Positions 46,487 to 57,850 of a stretch of DNA of 64,000 bases are shown one piece after another. The stretch is taken from the NCBI GenBank assembly GCA_026874595.1, contig CM049321.1:12174979-12238978 (forward strand). Reading direction: 5' to 3'. The stretch's first letter is position 1, and each line of letters opens with the position of its first letter. Under the pieces are notes generated by a model. It was not told where the DNA came from. It ran no database searches and was given only the letters and a program-made list of their open reading frames with translations. This DNA comes from Sipunculus nudus (Eukaryota > Annelida > Sipuncula > Golfingiida > Sipunculidae). Made by a program: the position numbers and the translations under genes.

Positions 46487-47287
46487 GCTTTTGTTTCAAG
46501 AATCAATGATTTTCTAGTTTTTTTTATGTGTGTTTGTTTTGCCCACGCACTTGTTTGCAGTTATAAATGTCTGTTCATTATGATGGACGATGCAAACAAT
46601 AAAAGTGAAAATAATTGCATTAAAATATCTAAGCAACTATATTCTTCTCTAAGACCGGTATGGCTTTGGGAACTAAACAGGATTGCGACTTTTGTAATGT
46701 TCGTTTAATGGAAAATTAATATTCCGACAGGTGGTGCTGTATGTCCCACCTTGTTCCATTGAGTCAGACTCTATCGATTTCTAGTGCTACATTTATTAGA
46801 AATTTCTTGTTTCCCTTGAATCAACATGACACAAACAATTATAGGTGAAGGTTGGTCAGAACGGTGACATTGGCTTACTCATCAGCCGATATTGGTATTC
46901 TATTGACCTGCAATGTGGGTTCAGTTTGATTAAGCACCAACCGATCTCTAGCCCAAACAACATATCAGTATTCTTGGTGGTATAAAGATATGGTATCTAT
47001 CCATATTAACTGCCTCGACTCCGACCATTATCGGTTTCTATGTCATCTTCCTGTCTTTCGTAAGAAAACATGTAAAAACGACCCGGCAGCCATTGTAATT
47101 GGACTCCTTTGAGTCGAGACAATAGTCATGCCAAGACAACGATCTGTAAAAGGCCTTCGATAATATCACAACAATATCGCAGCATGTATCTAAAATATTT
47201 GAATGAGTGATGAATTAACGCAATAGAACACGTTAAAATACAAACTGAACCATCTTTATGCCTGAGCCGCCTTTGTCTTCCGGAGTG

Positions 47288-47291
<4 letters not shown>

Positions 47292-47342
<51 letters not shown>
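47292..47342. repeat. (TA)n microsatellite
   Basis: About 50 bp of pure TA. Confidence 0.95.
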
Positions 47343-47346
<4 letters not shown>

Positions 47347-48330
47347 GATTAGATTTATGTCACGTGATAGAGTTATTTCCTATGACACAGCCTCATTACG
47401 TTAGGAATGCCTCATATGCAAATATTCAATTACGAGAAGACTTAATGAATACCTGTTTGAAATCAAGACACCAAGATATTGCATTCGTCTGTTGATTCAA
47501 TCGAAAAACTGCTGTTGGAAAAGTTTATTCTTAAATTAAGGAAAAATTATCATACTCTTGAAGAATGGTTTAGCCCAGAGCAGAAATTAGACAGTGCGTG
47601 ATTCCTCCGTATCCTAGCCACTTCAAGCCTGTTTTATTTTCCGTTCTGTACCTTGGTCAAGGCCATAATAGCTCACTGCAAGATGGAAGTATGCTAAAAA
47701 ACGAACACTGCATGAGGCAGCAAAAATCAGCGATATGTTTCTGACAGAGAGAGATAATCTTATCGCACTGGGAGCGTCTTCGATAGACCCGGCGTTTAGT
47801 AACAGACCGTACGAGCCACGCGTTTGTTTCTTCAGCCACGTCACGTGGTAGAACACGAATTTGTGTTTTGCTGATATGTTGTTAATGTACCGGCCAGCGG
47901 GGGTTGATGGGGTGTGACAATATCAAGATTCTCGTTATAACCTGGAAAGCAACTTTTTATCCTTTTGAAACTCTTCACACTTCATTTGGTCTAGATATAT
48001 CTTACTTGTGAGATGAGCTCGCTTCGACTGCTTAATGGTGTAGAGGCTTTACGCCAAAATGCAAATAAACACTAGAAATCTGTATCAAATAGGATGCATG
48101 CCTCCGCCATGTGGGGTCCCTATTGTGGGATGTTTGCATCCACTCACCTCAGAACTAAGAGCACATGATTAAAAAACGCTCTCCGAAAATTCAAATCGTG
48201 GTACTGATGTTTATACTTTGAAATTGCCGGAGTGAACAAACCGTTTTGCAGAGAACCACTGGACAACGTCACTCCTGGGTGCTGGGCGTTCGACCGTGGC
48301 CTTAACAGATGGCCAGGCCACACTGGTGAG

Positions 48331-48480
48331 GCGGGATCTTGCTTGCATTCACTCATATTTTTGCCCATATTTCCAGGTTCATTCGTGCATAAGTACTGAT
48401 GAAGCGGGACCTCGCCTGCATTCACTTATTTTTTTTTGTTTTGCCATTATGTCCAGGTTCACTCATGCATAAGTGATGGT
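48331..48480 (+). repeat. Direct duplication, ~75-bp unit, two copies
   Basis: GAGGCGGGATCTTGCTTGCA at 48331 and GAAGCGGGACCTCGCCTGCA at about 48402 start two copies. Each continues TTCACT, a T-rich stretch, CCAGGTTCA and GTGCATAAGT or ATGCATAAGT. Confidence 0.75.
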
Positions 48481-49249
48481 GCATTTGTGAGAATTCCTTG
48501 ATGACGCTCCAGAATCCAGAGAAGATGCTGGATCCACACTAAAATCCAATCGGTTATTCCTGAACATTTCATGACAATCCGTTTATGACTGCACGAGTTA
48601 TGTTGTGAACAAACACACACACACACGAGTGGGAATTAAAGCATACCCTCCTTGCAGAGGCAATTACAGTATACCCCCTTTCTTTCGCCAAATTCAGGTC
48701 ACAGGAATTGTAAGTGGTACGTGTGGACGATCGAGGGTCTGTTGTATACATACATGAAACATTGTACAAATGTGACATATAATATGTATTTCTATGTTCA
48801 CGATATTATAATGCTCAGCTAAATTCTATGTTTTACGGCATACAAATGTCCAGTTAACATATCTTAACAACATATGGCCTGGTCGTTGGCGGACAAGGAA
48901 CCCGCAAAGTATCTTGTTTGGATTAGAACCTTTGACTATGACATTATTTGACGATAGACAAGTTCGGTCAATGAACGGATGATAAATGAGCGAGGATACA
49001 ATGAAAAGCAACTGCAATTACAATATTGAACACAACTAGGTGTTATGTGACATCCTTATGTCATTTTGTAGATGTTTCGCTTTTTCGCTTATAATACAAT
49101 ATTTATCACAAATGCTAGCTGGAACTACCCTTCGGCAGCAGGGATTGCTTAATTTCACCCGGCTTAAAGGGGTCTAATCACCTGTAAATCATATTGAATT
49201 AACACGACAAATAGCTTTTCCCTTTAAAATAAATTTGTACCTGCCATAA

Positions 49250-49560
49250 TATTGCCCTCAACCGTTTGCTTCCTGCTTAAAACGAGTGTTAAAAACAGTG
49301 GACCGGGCGCGATCACAGGTGTCAACATAAACATAGCGCATGCACCGCCCGGGCCACAGCATGTGTAAATCAGGAGATGCCCTTGCTTACTCGACCTAAA
49401 AAATGTAATACATGTTCCTGCTGGCTAAAAATGTCGCGTGTTGCGACTGACAATCGGACCTTCGATCACGCGGGGTTTTTTTTATTGTAAACAAACATAC
49501 ATGGACTGTGTTTACAATCACGCAGAGCCATAACAAGGTCTTAAACAGCCATATGCGAGG
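49250..49560 (+). repeat. Dispersed repeat family C, copy 1
   Basis: It shares ordered blocks with 62440-62755: ACCGTTTGCT, a CATAAACA..GCGC block, TGTCGCG, a GTAAAC..CA(T)GGACTGTGTTTAC block, CCATAACAA and AAACAG. Orientation is the same. The family is unknown. Confidence 0.5.
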
Positions 49561-50389
49561 TACTGAGACTGTGTGCTGGGATGGTTTTGTTGGGAAATTT
49601 TTGTATAAACCAAACCTGGACTAAAAGTGTGAAAGAATAGGCATAACATTGCTCCTGATTATGTTCCTTTAAACAAGAGTGTGCTTCCTGCATATACGCA
49701 TCTCATTGCACAGCATCTTAAGCCAGCATCCAAAGAGCAAACAGGCATAGGTATATTAATATTCGAGGTACAGGTGAATGGCACATCAAAATTCGGACAT
49801 ACAGCACCAGCATGGTATTACAAACAGGAACTAACAGTATACACATTCCACAAATTCACCATATCGAATACATAAGACATTTTCTCGGACTTGTATCAAT
49901 AAGACCATACACGGACCCTATCGCTATTATATATCAGCAATAACATTCAGCTTCTCACCCGAATTAGATGGAAAATTTCCGCAATGACTGCCAGTTCTCG
50001 AACACAATCTCTGATCTCAGCACCAGACAATCACGATTAGGCAAGCTAGGTCTAACTACACTTGGCAATATAAGGATGTTAGAAACATAATACACTAAGA
50101 TAACTGTTTACGACACAGATCACCAACTAAAAATTAGACGATCAAGACTTGATTAAATGATTATTTACCCTTGAGTGACTCCTAGAAAATGACACCTTGA
50201 ATATCCAGGTCACAAATGTTCATTCTTTTCTAAAACAAAAAATCTGGTAACACATTATTTTCATCTATATTTTCATTTTTAAATGAAACATAGTTTATAT
50301 CACCAGGTGTTTGGGAGAGGATTTCCCTCCCATATGGCGAAAAGAATTAAAATTAACTGTCGAAAGGAAGCATTCTGAAGCAGAATCTG

Positions 50390-51650
50390 TGACATAGTGT
50401 TCAGGCCAGGAAAATTCGGTGACACCGTGAGCAGGTCAGAATACATTCATTGACACCCTGATCGGGTCAGAAGTCTTCGATAGACACCTTACTCTGGCAA
50501 GAAATCTTTCACTAACAAAATGGGCAGGTCAGAAGAATTCAATAGACACCATAAGCGGGTCAGGAAACATTCATTGATAACGAAAGCATGTCAGAGGACT
50601 TCGATAGACAACGTACTTAGGTCAAGAAATATTCATCGACACCGTAAGCAGGTCAGAGGACTTCGATAAACACCGTTCAATGAGACAATCATTGACACCG
50701 TGAGCAGGTCAGAAGACTTCGATAGACACCGTTCAATGAGACAATTATTGACACCGTAAGCAGGTCAGAGGACTTCGATAAACACCGTTCAATGAGACAA
50801 TCATTGACACCGTGAGCAGGTCAAAGACTTCGATAGACACCGTTCAATGAGACAATCATTGACACCGTGAGCAGGTCAAAGACTTCGATAGACACCGTTC
50901 AATGAGACAATCATTGACACCGTGAGCAGGTCAAAGACTTCGATAGACACCGTTCAATGAGACAATCATTGACACCGTGAGCAGGTCAAAGACTTCGATA
51001 GACACCGTTCAATGAGACAATCATTGACACCGTGAGCAGGTCAAAGACTTCGATAGACACCGTTCAATGAGACAATCATTGACACCGTGAGCAGGTCAAA
51101 GACTTCGATAGACACCGTTCAATGAGACAATCATTGATACCGTGAGCAGGTCAAAGACTTCGATAGACACCGTCCAATAAGACAATCATTGACACCGTGA
51201 GCAGGTCAAAGACTTCGATAGACACCGTTCAATGAGACAATCATTGACACCGTGAGCAGGTCAAAGACTTCGATAGACACCGTTCAATGAGACAATCATT
51301 GACACCGTGAGCAGGTCAAAGACTTCGATAGACACCGTCCAATGAGACAATCATTGACACCGTGAGCAGGTCAAAGACTTCGATAGACACCGTCTAATGA
51401 GACAATCATTGACACCGTGAGCAGGTCAAAGACTTCGATAGACACCGTCCAATGAGACAATCATTGACACCGTGAGCAGGTCAAAGACTTCGATAGACAC
51501 CGTCCAATGAGACAATCATTGACACCGTGAGCAGGTCAAAGACTTCGATAGACACCATGATCAGGTCAGGAGACAATCATTGACGCCCAGAGCATGTCAG
51601 AAGACTTCGATAGACAGAGTAATCTGGTCAGGAGACAATCATTGACACCG
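50390..51650. repeat. Minisatellite, 55-bp unit, about 16 near-identical copies plus decayed flanks
   Basis: The unit is GACAATCATTGACACCGTGA followed by GCAGGTCAAAGACTTCGATA and GACACCGTTCAATGA. Copies between about 50690 and 51550 are almost identical, with small changes such as TTC to TCC. Units at 50390-50690 and 51550-51650 are degenerate and longer. This is the usual picture of unequal crossover homogenising the array centre. No open frame persists. Confidence 0.95.
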
Positions 51651-52245
51651 TGAGGACATTAAAGTCCAAAAATGAACATTTAATCGCAGAGAGAGGTTGT
51701 GGAAAAAATACAGTACAGATTCTACACTTAAAGCTCTTAATGTGGAACGGGCTAAATACAACAAAATGCTTTAATTATCAAAGATCAATACATTTGGTAA
51801 GAAAATACAAGAATGTGGAAAAAACACACAGAAATTGCACAAGATTGTCACAGAGATTACAAGTGTAAATAAAGACAATCCACTGCCAACGGGGCTATTG
51901 GATGAGGATATAGTCAACCAATTCGACATTTTCCAGAGTAAAATTTATAACATAAAGACATGTCTGGACGAATTCCCACATTATCAGCCTTCAAGAAATT
52001 ATGTAAAATCTTTTAAAAATTTCAGGCCGCTGTCTCAGGAAGAAGTTACAGTCATTATCAATAGTTCGCCAAGTAAGAGCTGTGAAACAGATGCACTGCC
52101 TACTGTTGTTCTGAAGAAAATACTTCCAGCAGTGATCACCAAAATAACAGACATTGATAACATTTCACTGGTTGAAGGAAGATTTCCCAAAGGTTGGAAG
52201 GAAGCAATAGTACGTCCCATTCTGAACAAAAAACGGGTCTGAGTT
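51651..52245 (+). pseudogene. LINE reverse transcriptase, N-terminal part (broken)
   Basis: It is open in one frame from about 51835 to 52242, with further LINE-like sequence upstream in a shifted frame (LWKKYSTDSTLKALNVERA). Blocks typical of the region before RT motif A are visible: RPLSQEEVTVIINSSPSKSC and FPKGWKEAIVRPIL. A TGA after NKKRV ends the frame, and recognisable residues continue in another frame (NYRPVSNLPFLSKVLE) to about 52300. This shows an inactivating frameshift. Confidence 0.8.
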
Positions 52246-52380
52246 AACATCTTCAAATTACAGACCTGTGAGTAATTTGCCATTTTTATCGAAGGTACTC
52301 GAATAGACAGTCCTGTCTGAATTTAATCAACATACTAAGAACCAAGAATTAATGCCAGATTATCAGTCGGCAATACAGAG

Positions 52381-52431
52381 TGTTAAGGAACCTAATATCA
52401 AAAGATCACGTAGTCTTGACGAACACAAACC
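52381..52431 (-). repeat. 3' LTR remnant
   Basis: TGTTAAGGAACCTAATATC and the following GATCACGTAGTCTTGACGA correspond to the outermost 50 nt of the LTRs at 53241 and 61150. The rest of this LTR has been deleted together with pol. Confidence 0.8.
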
Positions 52432-52434
52432 TTA

Positions 52435-53070
52435 AGGATTAAAGGTTTAACCTGGTCATAGTCAGCAGTGGCTTCTACTACAAACTCTGTATAAATTCCT
52501 CTGGCCTTGCCAGTCAATACACTTTGAAATAGCATAGTCCAATTTTCCTTAGGCCATTTTAAATTTTCAGCTTCCTACTCAAAGTGTAAGAAATATTTAT
52601 CAACCTCTTTTTCTTGAAAACGTGGGCAAGTCTAATGTGTTCAGTAACATCAAAACTGTGAGTTGGGGAAGCATTTAGACTGTGTTATAATTTAAGTCTT
52701 TCTAACTCCAGTCGTTTTAACTCAGGTTCCTTTTCTTTTTGTTTTTCTAATTCTAACTCTTTTTAATCTTTCACGTTCTTCCCTCTCTAACTGTTTGAGT
52801 GCTAGCTCATGTTGCATTTCTAACTTTTTTTTTTAATTCCAACTGCATAGCAAAGCTCTCATTTCTTGATGTTTCCACTTCACTCTCTTCAATTAAACCT
52901 TTGCTGACTAGTTCTAGCATGATTTAAGCAATGATATCATGCTTTCTCAAAGCTTTTTTCACACCTAGCCCTAAGTGTTGTTCCAAACGCAACAACTGTT
53001 CCTTTGTCAACTGTTCAAGTTGATCAGGGTCGGGATCCTCAACAAATGTCTCAGGTTTGAAATCTGCCAT
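52435..53070 (-). pseudogene. Broken gag fragment of the nested LTR retrotransposon
   Basis: A start codon at 53070-53068 begins an acidic, then heavily charged Leu/Glu/Lys-rich coiled-coil-like segment, followed by a capsid-like segment near 52.62-52.45 kb (WPKENWTML, LTGKARGIYTE). It is broken by a stop about 40 codons in and by later frameshifts and another stop. The remainder of gag and all of pol are missing. It is annotated only as a remnant. The likeness to Ty3/Gypsy gag proteins is from remembered family features. Confidence 0.7.
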
Positions 53071-53216
53071 GTAAAGATGTTAAAACAAAACAAAAAAACA
53101 CTTAGATAAATCTTGTAAACAATGTATTGTAAACAATATGTAATATTGTTAACAATGTAACTATGATAAAAAATGTCTCTAGGTCAAGGCCGAATAAAGT
53201 TTCCAATCTATTAAGC

Positions 53217-53234
53217 CTCCCGGACGAGCCCACA
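53217..53234 (-). other. Primer-binding site resembling tRNA-Pro
   Basis: The minus strand reads TGTGGGCTCGTCCGGGAG, six bases inside the 5' LTR end. It matches 16 of 18 positions of the well-known tRNA-Pro-type primer site. This supports the LTR boundary and orientation. Confidence 0.75.
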
Positions 53235-53240
53235 ATTTTA

Positions 53241-54153
53241 TGTTACGAAACCTAATATCAACAGATCACATATGCGTGATGAACAAAAAAATTTGTAATG
53301 GAGATTTTAAAAAAATCAGATTCTGTAACACTAGGCAGCGTGACATGTCTTGAGGAATGAATAAAGAAGTCAGTGTTTTTTTTAACAAATAATTATAATT
53401 TATTCTTAAAACAATCCTAACATTACAATACACTAAATCAATACAATTCACAGTATAACAACAATACAGCAGTAAATCAATACAAGTATATAAATAAAGT
53501 GTACAGTACCTGGATACCACCACTGTCACAGCGACAACAAGGCCTTTATAACGTACAACCCAGATGAACAGTTCACATAAATCTTCTCAGAGAATAACAG
53601 TCCAGTTCATTCACAAAATCAATCCGTTGTAATCCAAAAGTGAAGTTCTTGTTATAATCTCGAAAGCAAACTGAAGACTATATAAGATCCGTCACAAATT
53701 TAGAAGAAAATCTATAACTGCCGCAGTTATCGGAAAAGGTCTACAAACGGACACACTCTCTTCTCTGTCCGCTGGAATTTTTCTCTCCACTCTCCCGGCT
53801 CTAAAACACAGCCCCTTTTTTAAAACTTCTCCCCTCAAGCCGAGAACTTTCCATTTCTCGAACAATCCAAAGAACCCAATAGTACACACGTTACAGGAAA
53901 CATCTAGAACAACGAATGCTGTGTTTCTACATATCAGGGTTCACACGTGGGCCGGCCCGGCTCGGCCAGGCGAGAAAGCCCCAGACTAGAATGACCGCTG
54001 TGTTTACGCGTGGCCGGACCCGGCCAGCTAGAACAAGAAACGCTGTAGCTTAGCACCGCCAAGGGCTTGAGCCAAACACAAACCAGAATGTGATCAGAGC
54101 ACAATAAAATAGAGACACATCAACAGCTCACAATAAAACAGACATCTGTAACA
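53241..54153 (-). repeat. 5' LTR of the nested retroelement (913 bp)
   Basis: It is bounded by TGTTAC and GTAACA. It is homologous over most of its length to the solo LTR at 61.15 kb. The minus strand has an AATAAA (rc of 53399-53404). The TATA region corresponding to the solo LTR is mutated here (TTTTAAAAAAG in place of CTATAAATAG). A GC-rich segment with GGCCGG repeats (53950-54035) has no counterpart in the other copy. Confidence 0.85.
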
Positions 54154-55362
54154 AGAGAAAACTAATGACATGCTATGGTCTATGGAACGTCAGGGCATTA
54201 CGGCAATGATGGGAATAGATCTGTCAGCCGCCTTTGACACGGTGGATCACTCCATTATTATCAATTTTTATTGACAGTACTAAAGAATAAATTACCTAGA
54301 TTATGTAAAGTAACTATGGACTATGGATCTAACTTTTTGGATGTTTCAAGGAAGCTGTGCAGGGCCCATCCTTTACCTAGCTTTTGCCAGTACAATACGG
54401 AAAGTTTTTTTTCCCGGAGACATTCAACTGCATGGATATCCGGATGACCATGCAATAAAATGTTCATTCAGCGCTAACAATCGTCAAGCAGAGAACTCCA
54501 ATATCCGATTACTACAAACTTGTGCCAAAGACCTTAAAACATGGATGGACTCAAACAGACTAAAAATGAATAGTTCAAAGACAGAAATCATTATGTTTGG
54601 TAACAACGGCCAGCTAGCAAAATGTACATCTTCTCAGTTAAATGTAAATGGAGAAAACGGTGAAGTGCCAGATACCATAATATACTTGGGAGCTTGGCAG
54701 GACAAACAGCTGAATTTTAAACACCAAATTTCATTGAAATGTAGAACTGTAATGCATTATTAATAGAATAAGGCAGATCAGATCCATACTCAAGAAGTAA
54801 GCAACTCACAAATTAGTTCTTGGTTTAGTCCTGTCTCACCTCGATTATTGCAATGGAATTCTATTTTTCCTGCCAAAAAGATCAATAAAGAAAGCTACAA
54901 CGCGTGCAATATATTGCCGCAAAATCAATTTTAAACAAGGAAAAATATGACAGTGCAACTGAAGCACGAAAGGCATTCCATTGGTTACCTTTGCGTGCTC
55001 GCATAAAACATAAAGTCTTGACAGTTGTCTTCAAATGCTTAGAACGAACTGCACCATTTTACCTTAAACAATTGATAAAGATACAAAGACCAAGCTGATT
55101 AGGACTCAGATTGGACAACAGTGTAAGAAGGTTTGTTGTACCCCCTGAAAAATGGAAAACATTTGCCTTGCGATCATTTAAAAGTGCTTGTGGTCCAGAG
55201 CTATGGAATAGCATTCCGGGTGAACTGAAGACGATAACGCGATTCGAGCAATTTAAGAAGGACATTAAAACTTATCTTTTTTGTAAATACTACACCTTAA
55301 CATATTTTACAATACTTTTACTGATATTACTGTTTTTTGTTTTTTTTTATTTTGCTCTTTAG
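54154..55362 (+). pseudogene. LINE reverse transcriptase palm/thumb and C-terminal domain (broken)
   Basis: RT motif A (DLSAAFDTVDHS) lies at about 54215-54250, ahead of a stop. The open part from 54323 carries FQGSCAGPILY (motif B) and YPDDHAIKCSF (motif C, with Pro replacing the usual Ala), then KTWMDSNRLKMNSSKTEIIM. After a stop at about 54763, the C-terminal domain continues in pieces (AAKSILNK, HWLPLRARIKHKVLTVVFKC, ELWNSIPGELK) to 55362. At least three breaks are visible. Confidence 0.85.
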
Positions 55363-56254
55363 TATCATTGATGGTTTAGTAAATATTTGGTTTTATTTAA
55401 AAAAAATTTTAGTTGTAAAGCGCATTTGAAACAGTGTACAAATTGCGCTATATATAAATATATAGTAATAATTATAGTGACAAATAATGAGATCGATATA
55501 TGGCCCATAAAAAAAAATATAGGAACACACCTTGTCATGTGCGCCCATACACTACTTAGCTGAGTGAATTTTGAAATGACTCAAAATGTTTCCACGGAAA
55601 CTGTTGAAACTTAATACATCTGGAAAGTAAAACTTTGAAGGCGGTAAAGCCGAGGCCTCACTTACTACATCCTTCTAGGGCGTCACCGCCACGGCAAGGC
55701 AGAACGTGGTATTGTTGGGAATTAACGTGATGAAACAACAGACCACTTCCTGATGATCTTATCGGCACGTTCTCTACAAGATTTTTAACGTTTATAAACG
55801 GTAATAATCACGTTCTCTCACTCTGAAAACGTGGCATGAACGCAGATAGACCCCTTTCTTCCAAGTGCTCGCCATGTTCTCGCTACGATACCGCTGTCGT
55901 TATCTACGTTCACCTACGGCAGTGTCACTCCAGCGTCACAGTAACCACGTTCGGTCACGTTTCCCTACGGTATCCTACGTTCTGTGGTGACAAGGGTATT
56001 TACCGTGGCTCAGCTCCCAGGGTCTGACACCCCAAATCACTTCCATCCATGGTGACAAGATGTGCACATCTCAATACCAAGATCCATTCATGTAATTTGC
56101 TCTTTTTGACTAATTTAAGAATATTTAACTGAAGGTTTTATATGCACGAGGTAGTGAATAATACCTTTTCACGAAGACATTAGAGCGAAGCTTTGCGGTG
56201 ATATCACCCTTTCAGCATTTTTACTTGGCCCAGTGGCTATGCTTCGTCCCAGTC

Positions 56255-56755
56255 AACTCACTTTATCAATGTTTTATAACTGAAATATTGCAGAAATGCT
56301 GTTTCTATAGGTAAAGCATTCATTTTTAATAATAGTTAAAATACACTTAAAATCTTATTTATAGGGTTTTGTTTAAATTCATTACCGTGAAAACCTATGT
56401 TTGACTAAATATTATGGTTAGTTCTGTTGATAATGCGGAAGATCATTTGGAATTTGTTTTCGATGGATTTATAAAAATCTTTGCCATGAAAACCTAGGAT
56501 ATCATGTTTGACCAGTTACCATGGTTTTTAACTGAAATATTGAAGACAGAGGGTTCCAACAATAGGGACCCTAATTTGCATGTTAAATTTTAAAACACGG
56601 AATAAACATTAGTTATTAATAGTCTTTTTTTAATCATTTTTTTGGCCATGAAAACCTAGGTCTCGATACAATGTAGGACCAGATATTTTGGTTAGTTCTG
56701 GAGATATTGAAGAAAATATAATTTTGGCGGCCCTAATTTGCATATTACAAGAATT
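56255..56755 (+). repeat. Diverged tandem/interspersed repeat units
   Basis: The ordered blocks GTGAAAACCTA or ATGAAAACCTAGG, then ACCA(G)..ATTATGGTTAGTTCTG or ACCATGGTTTTTAACTG, then ATATTGAAGA, then GGGACCCTAATTTGCAT or GCGGCCCTAATTTGCAT recur near 56.38, 56.48 and 56.65 kb. Spacing is irregular. Confidence 0.5.
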
Positions 56756-56797
56756 GGGAATGGAAAAATCCCTGGGAATGCACATTTATTATCGCAG

Positions 56798-57459
56798 TCA
56801 TGCTGTCAGCGAAGGTTTTCGCGATTTAAGTACAGCAAACGCACTCTTTGTCGCGGCCTCCGACGGTCTCCAATGGCTTCGGCACGGCCTTGACACAGTT
56901 TTACGGCGACAGGTCCAGGAAAAATGAGGGATTCCTACGGCCAGTCACGGATGATAGCGGAGGGGGTACAGATTCCCATGGTTGGTGGTTTTCTGAGTAG
57001 GAATCATCTAAGGAACTGCTGCGGACCCTCACGATCGGCCAAGCACGATTGGTCGTGTCGTAATCCTACAGTGAACTGGCACGTCCTTACTCCGGCGATC
57101 ACCAAGGGAAGACCCTGAACAACGACGTACGTATGTACGGAAGTAGTACGCACATGCACGGACAAGTACGGTAGTGTCATGACCAATGGCGGTAGATTTA
57201 TGCACGGAATGGCTCATCCGTGCCCCTTCGTGAAAGCACCATAGAAGTTTTGTACATTTCAAAAAAGGAACAGTCATCAGGGATCAAGGCGGATGAGGAC
57301 AGACAAGGCCCTTGACTTTCTACGATTCCCTACGGTTTGCTAGGGAGTATTACCGGATCACCAGGGATGGTCCTTTGCGGGCCATCCGTGATGATCCGTG
57401 GTGCGATATGTGACAGTGTGACCTAGGCATAACAGAGAGCACCTTCGCTGACAGCATGA
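56798..57459. mobile_element. Possible non-autonomous DNA element bounded by a 19-bp inverted repeat
   Basis: TCATGCTGTCAGCGAAGGT at 56798-56816 is perfectly inverted at 57441-57459. The enclosed ~620 bp is GC-richer with recurring CACGG/TACGG words. No target duplication is evident, so it may instead be a foldback or a pair of flipped repeats. Confidence 0.35.
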
Positions 57460-57709
57460 ATGAGATCAAAAAATTGTGTTTCCGACGGATGTACCGTGAT
57501 TACTCAATCCAAAAAGCATTCGTCAAATTCCGTACTCTCACCCGTAAAAGTGTGTCTTGGGATTTAAATGGGGAAGATTTGCATATACGGGCGTTACAAA
57601 AGTTTATAATACATGTATACAGGCTATATAATGGTGCAATATGTGTTAGTTTGAAAGCATTCTGATCCAAATTCCGTTTTTCTCCATTAAGCGTGAACTG
57701 TTATCTTTC

Positions 57710-57850
57710 CAGGACCAGCGCGGATTCGGGGGTGGGGTGGACCCCCCCTCCCCCCGCTCTTATCCAACGACCTGTTTTTAGACAATTTTTATGCATGACA
57801 CCCGTTGACCCTTCCCTGCAAAAAAATCCAGGATCCGCGCCTGAGGACCT
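57710..57850. mobile_element. MITE-like element with imperfect inverted ends
   Basis: It begins CCAGGACCAGCGCGGATTCG and ends AATCCAGGATCCGCGCCTGA, so both ends carry the CGCGGATYC block in inverted orientation. It is about 135 bp and non-coding. Related ends are at 8640 and, reversed, at about 44440. Confidence 0.45.

Larger units (their letters stand above)
42623..46503 (+). other. Probable Wnt6 3' UTR
   Basis: The region follows the TGA directly and has no convincing open frame. An AATAAA at 46481-46486, followed by TTTCAAG and then a T/GT-rich stretch at about 46.51-46.54 kb, looks like a complete cleavage and polyadenylation site. That would give a 3.9-kb 3' UTR. A second AATAAA at 44124-44129 could give a shorter form. 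Inside are a 30-bp tandem repeat (45046-45165), a short fragment of a GGGGCGGATCCAGG-type repeat near 44.44 kb, and a C/T homopolymer run at 43.15-43.18 kb. The extent is inference. Confidence 0.5.
46504..50389. other. Intergenic region downstream of Wnt6
   Basis: No supported gene. It holds a (TA)n run at 47292-47342, a 75-bp direct duplication at 48331-48480 and a dispersed repeat copy at 49250-49560. Short open frames have no recognisable domain. Confidence 0.6.
52381..54153 (-). mobile_element. Internally deleted Ty3/Gypsy-type LTR retrotransposon nested in the LINE
   Basis: Read on the minus strand the order is 5' LTR (54153-53241), primer-binding site, broken gag (53070 to about 52435), then only the last ~50 nt of a 3' LTR (52431-52381). 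Pol is absent. Both outer ends carry the TGTTAA/C ... GTAACA inverted ends, and AGAG flanks both sides (52377-52380 and 54154-54157). This fits a 4-bp target duplication. The flanking LINE halves belong together, so this inserted into the LINE. Confidence 0.85.
51651..55480 (+). mobile_element. L2-like non-LTR retrotransposon (LINE), 5'-truncated, dead, split by an LTR element
   Basis: Two halves, 51651-52380 and 54154-55480, encode successive parts of one reverse transcriptase of the CR1/L2 group. The first has fingers-type blocks (PSKSCETDALPT, GWKEAIVRPIL). The second has DLSAAFDTVDHS, FQGSCAGPILY, a YPDD catalytic box and the C-terminal HWLPLRARI and CGPELWNSIPGEL blocks. The 3' end near 55.42-55.46 kb has TTGTAAAGCGCATTTGAAA and TGCGCTATATATAAAT, as in L2-clade tails. 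Frameshifts and stops make it non-functional. The 5' end abuts the 55-bp minisatellite. Confidence 0.85.

Noticed and set aside
47623-48425. Minus-strand open frames of 77 and 93 codons
   Set aside because: There is no domain or splice pattern. The second overlaps a direct duplication.
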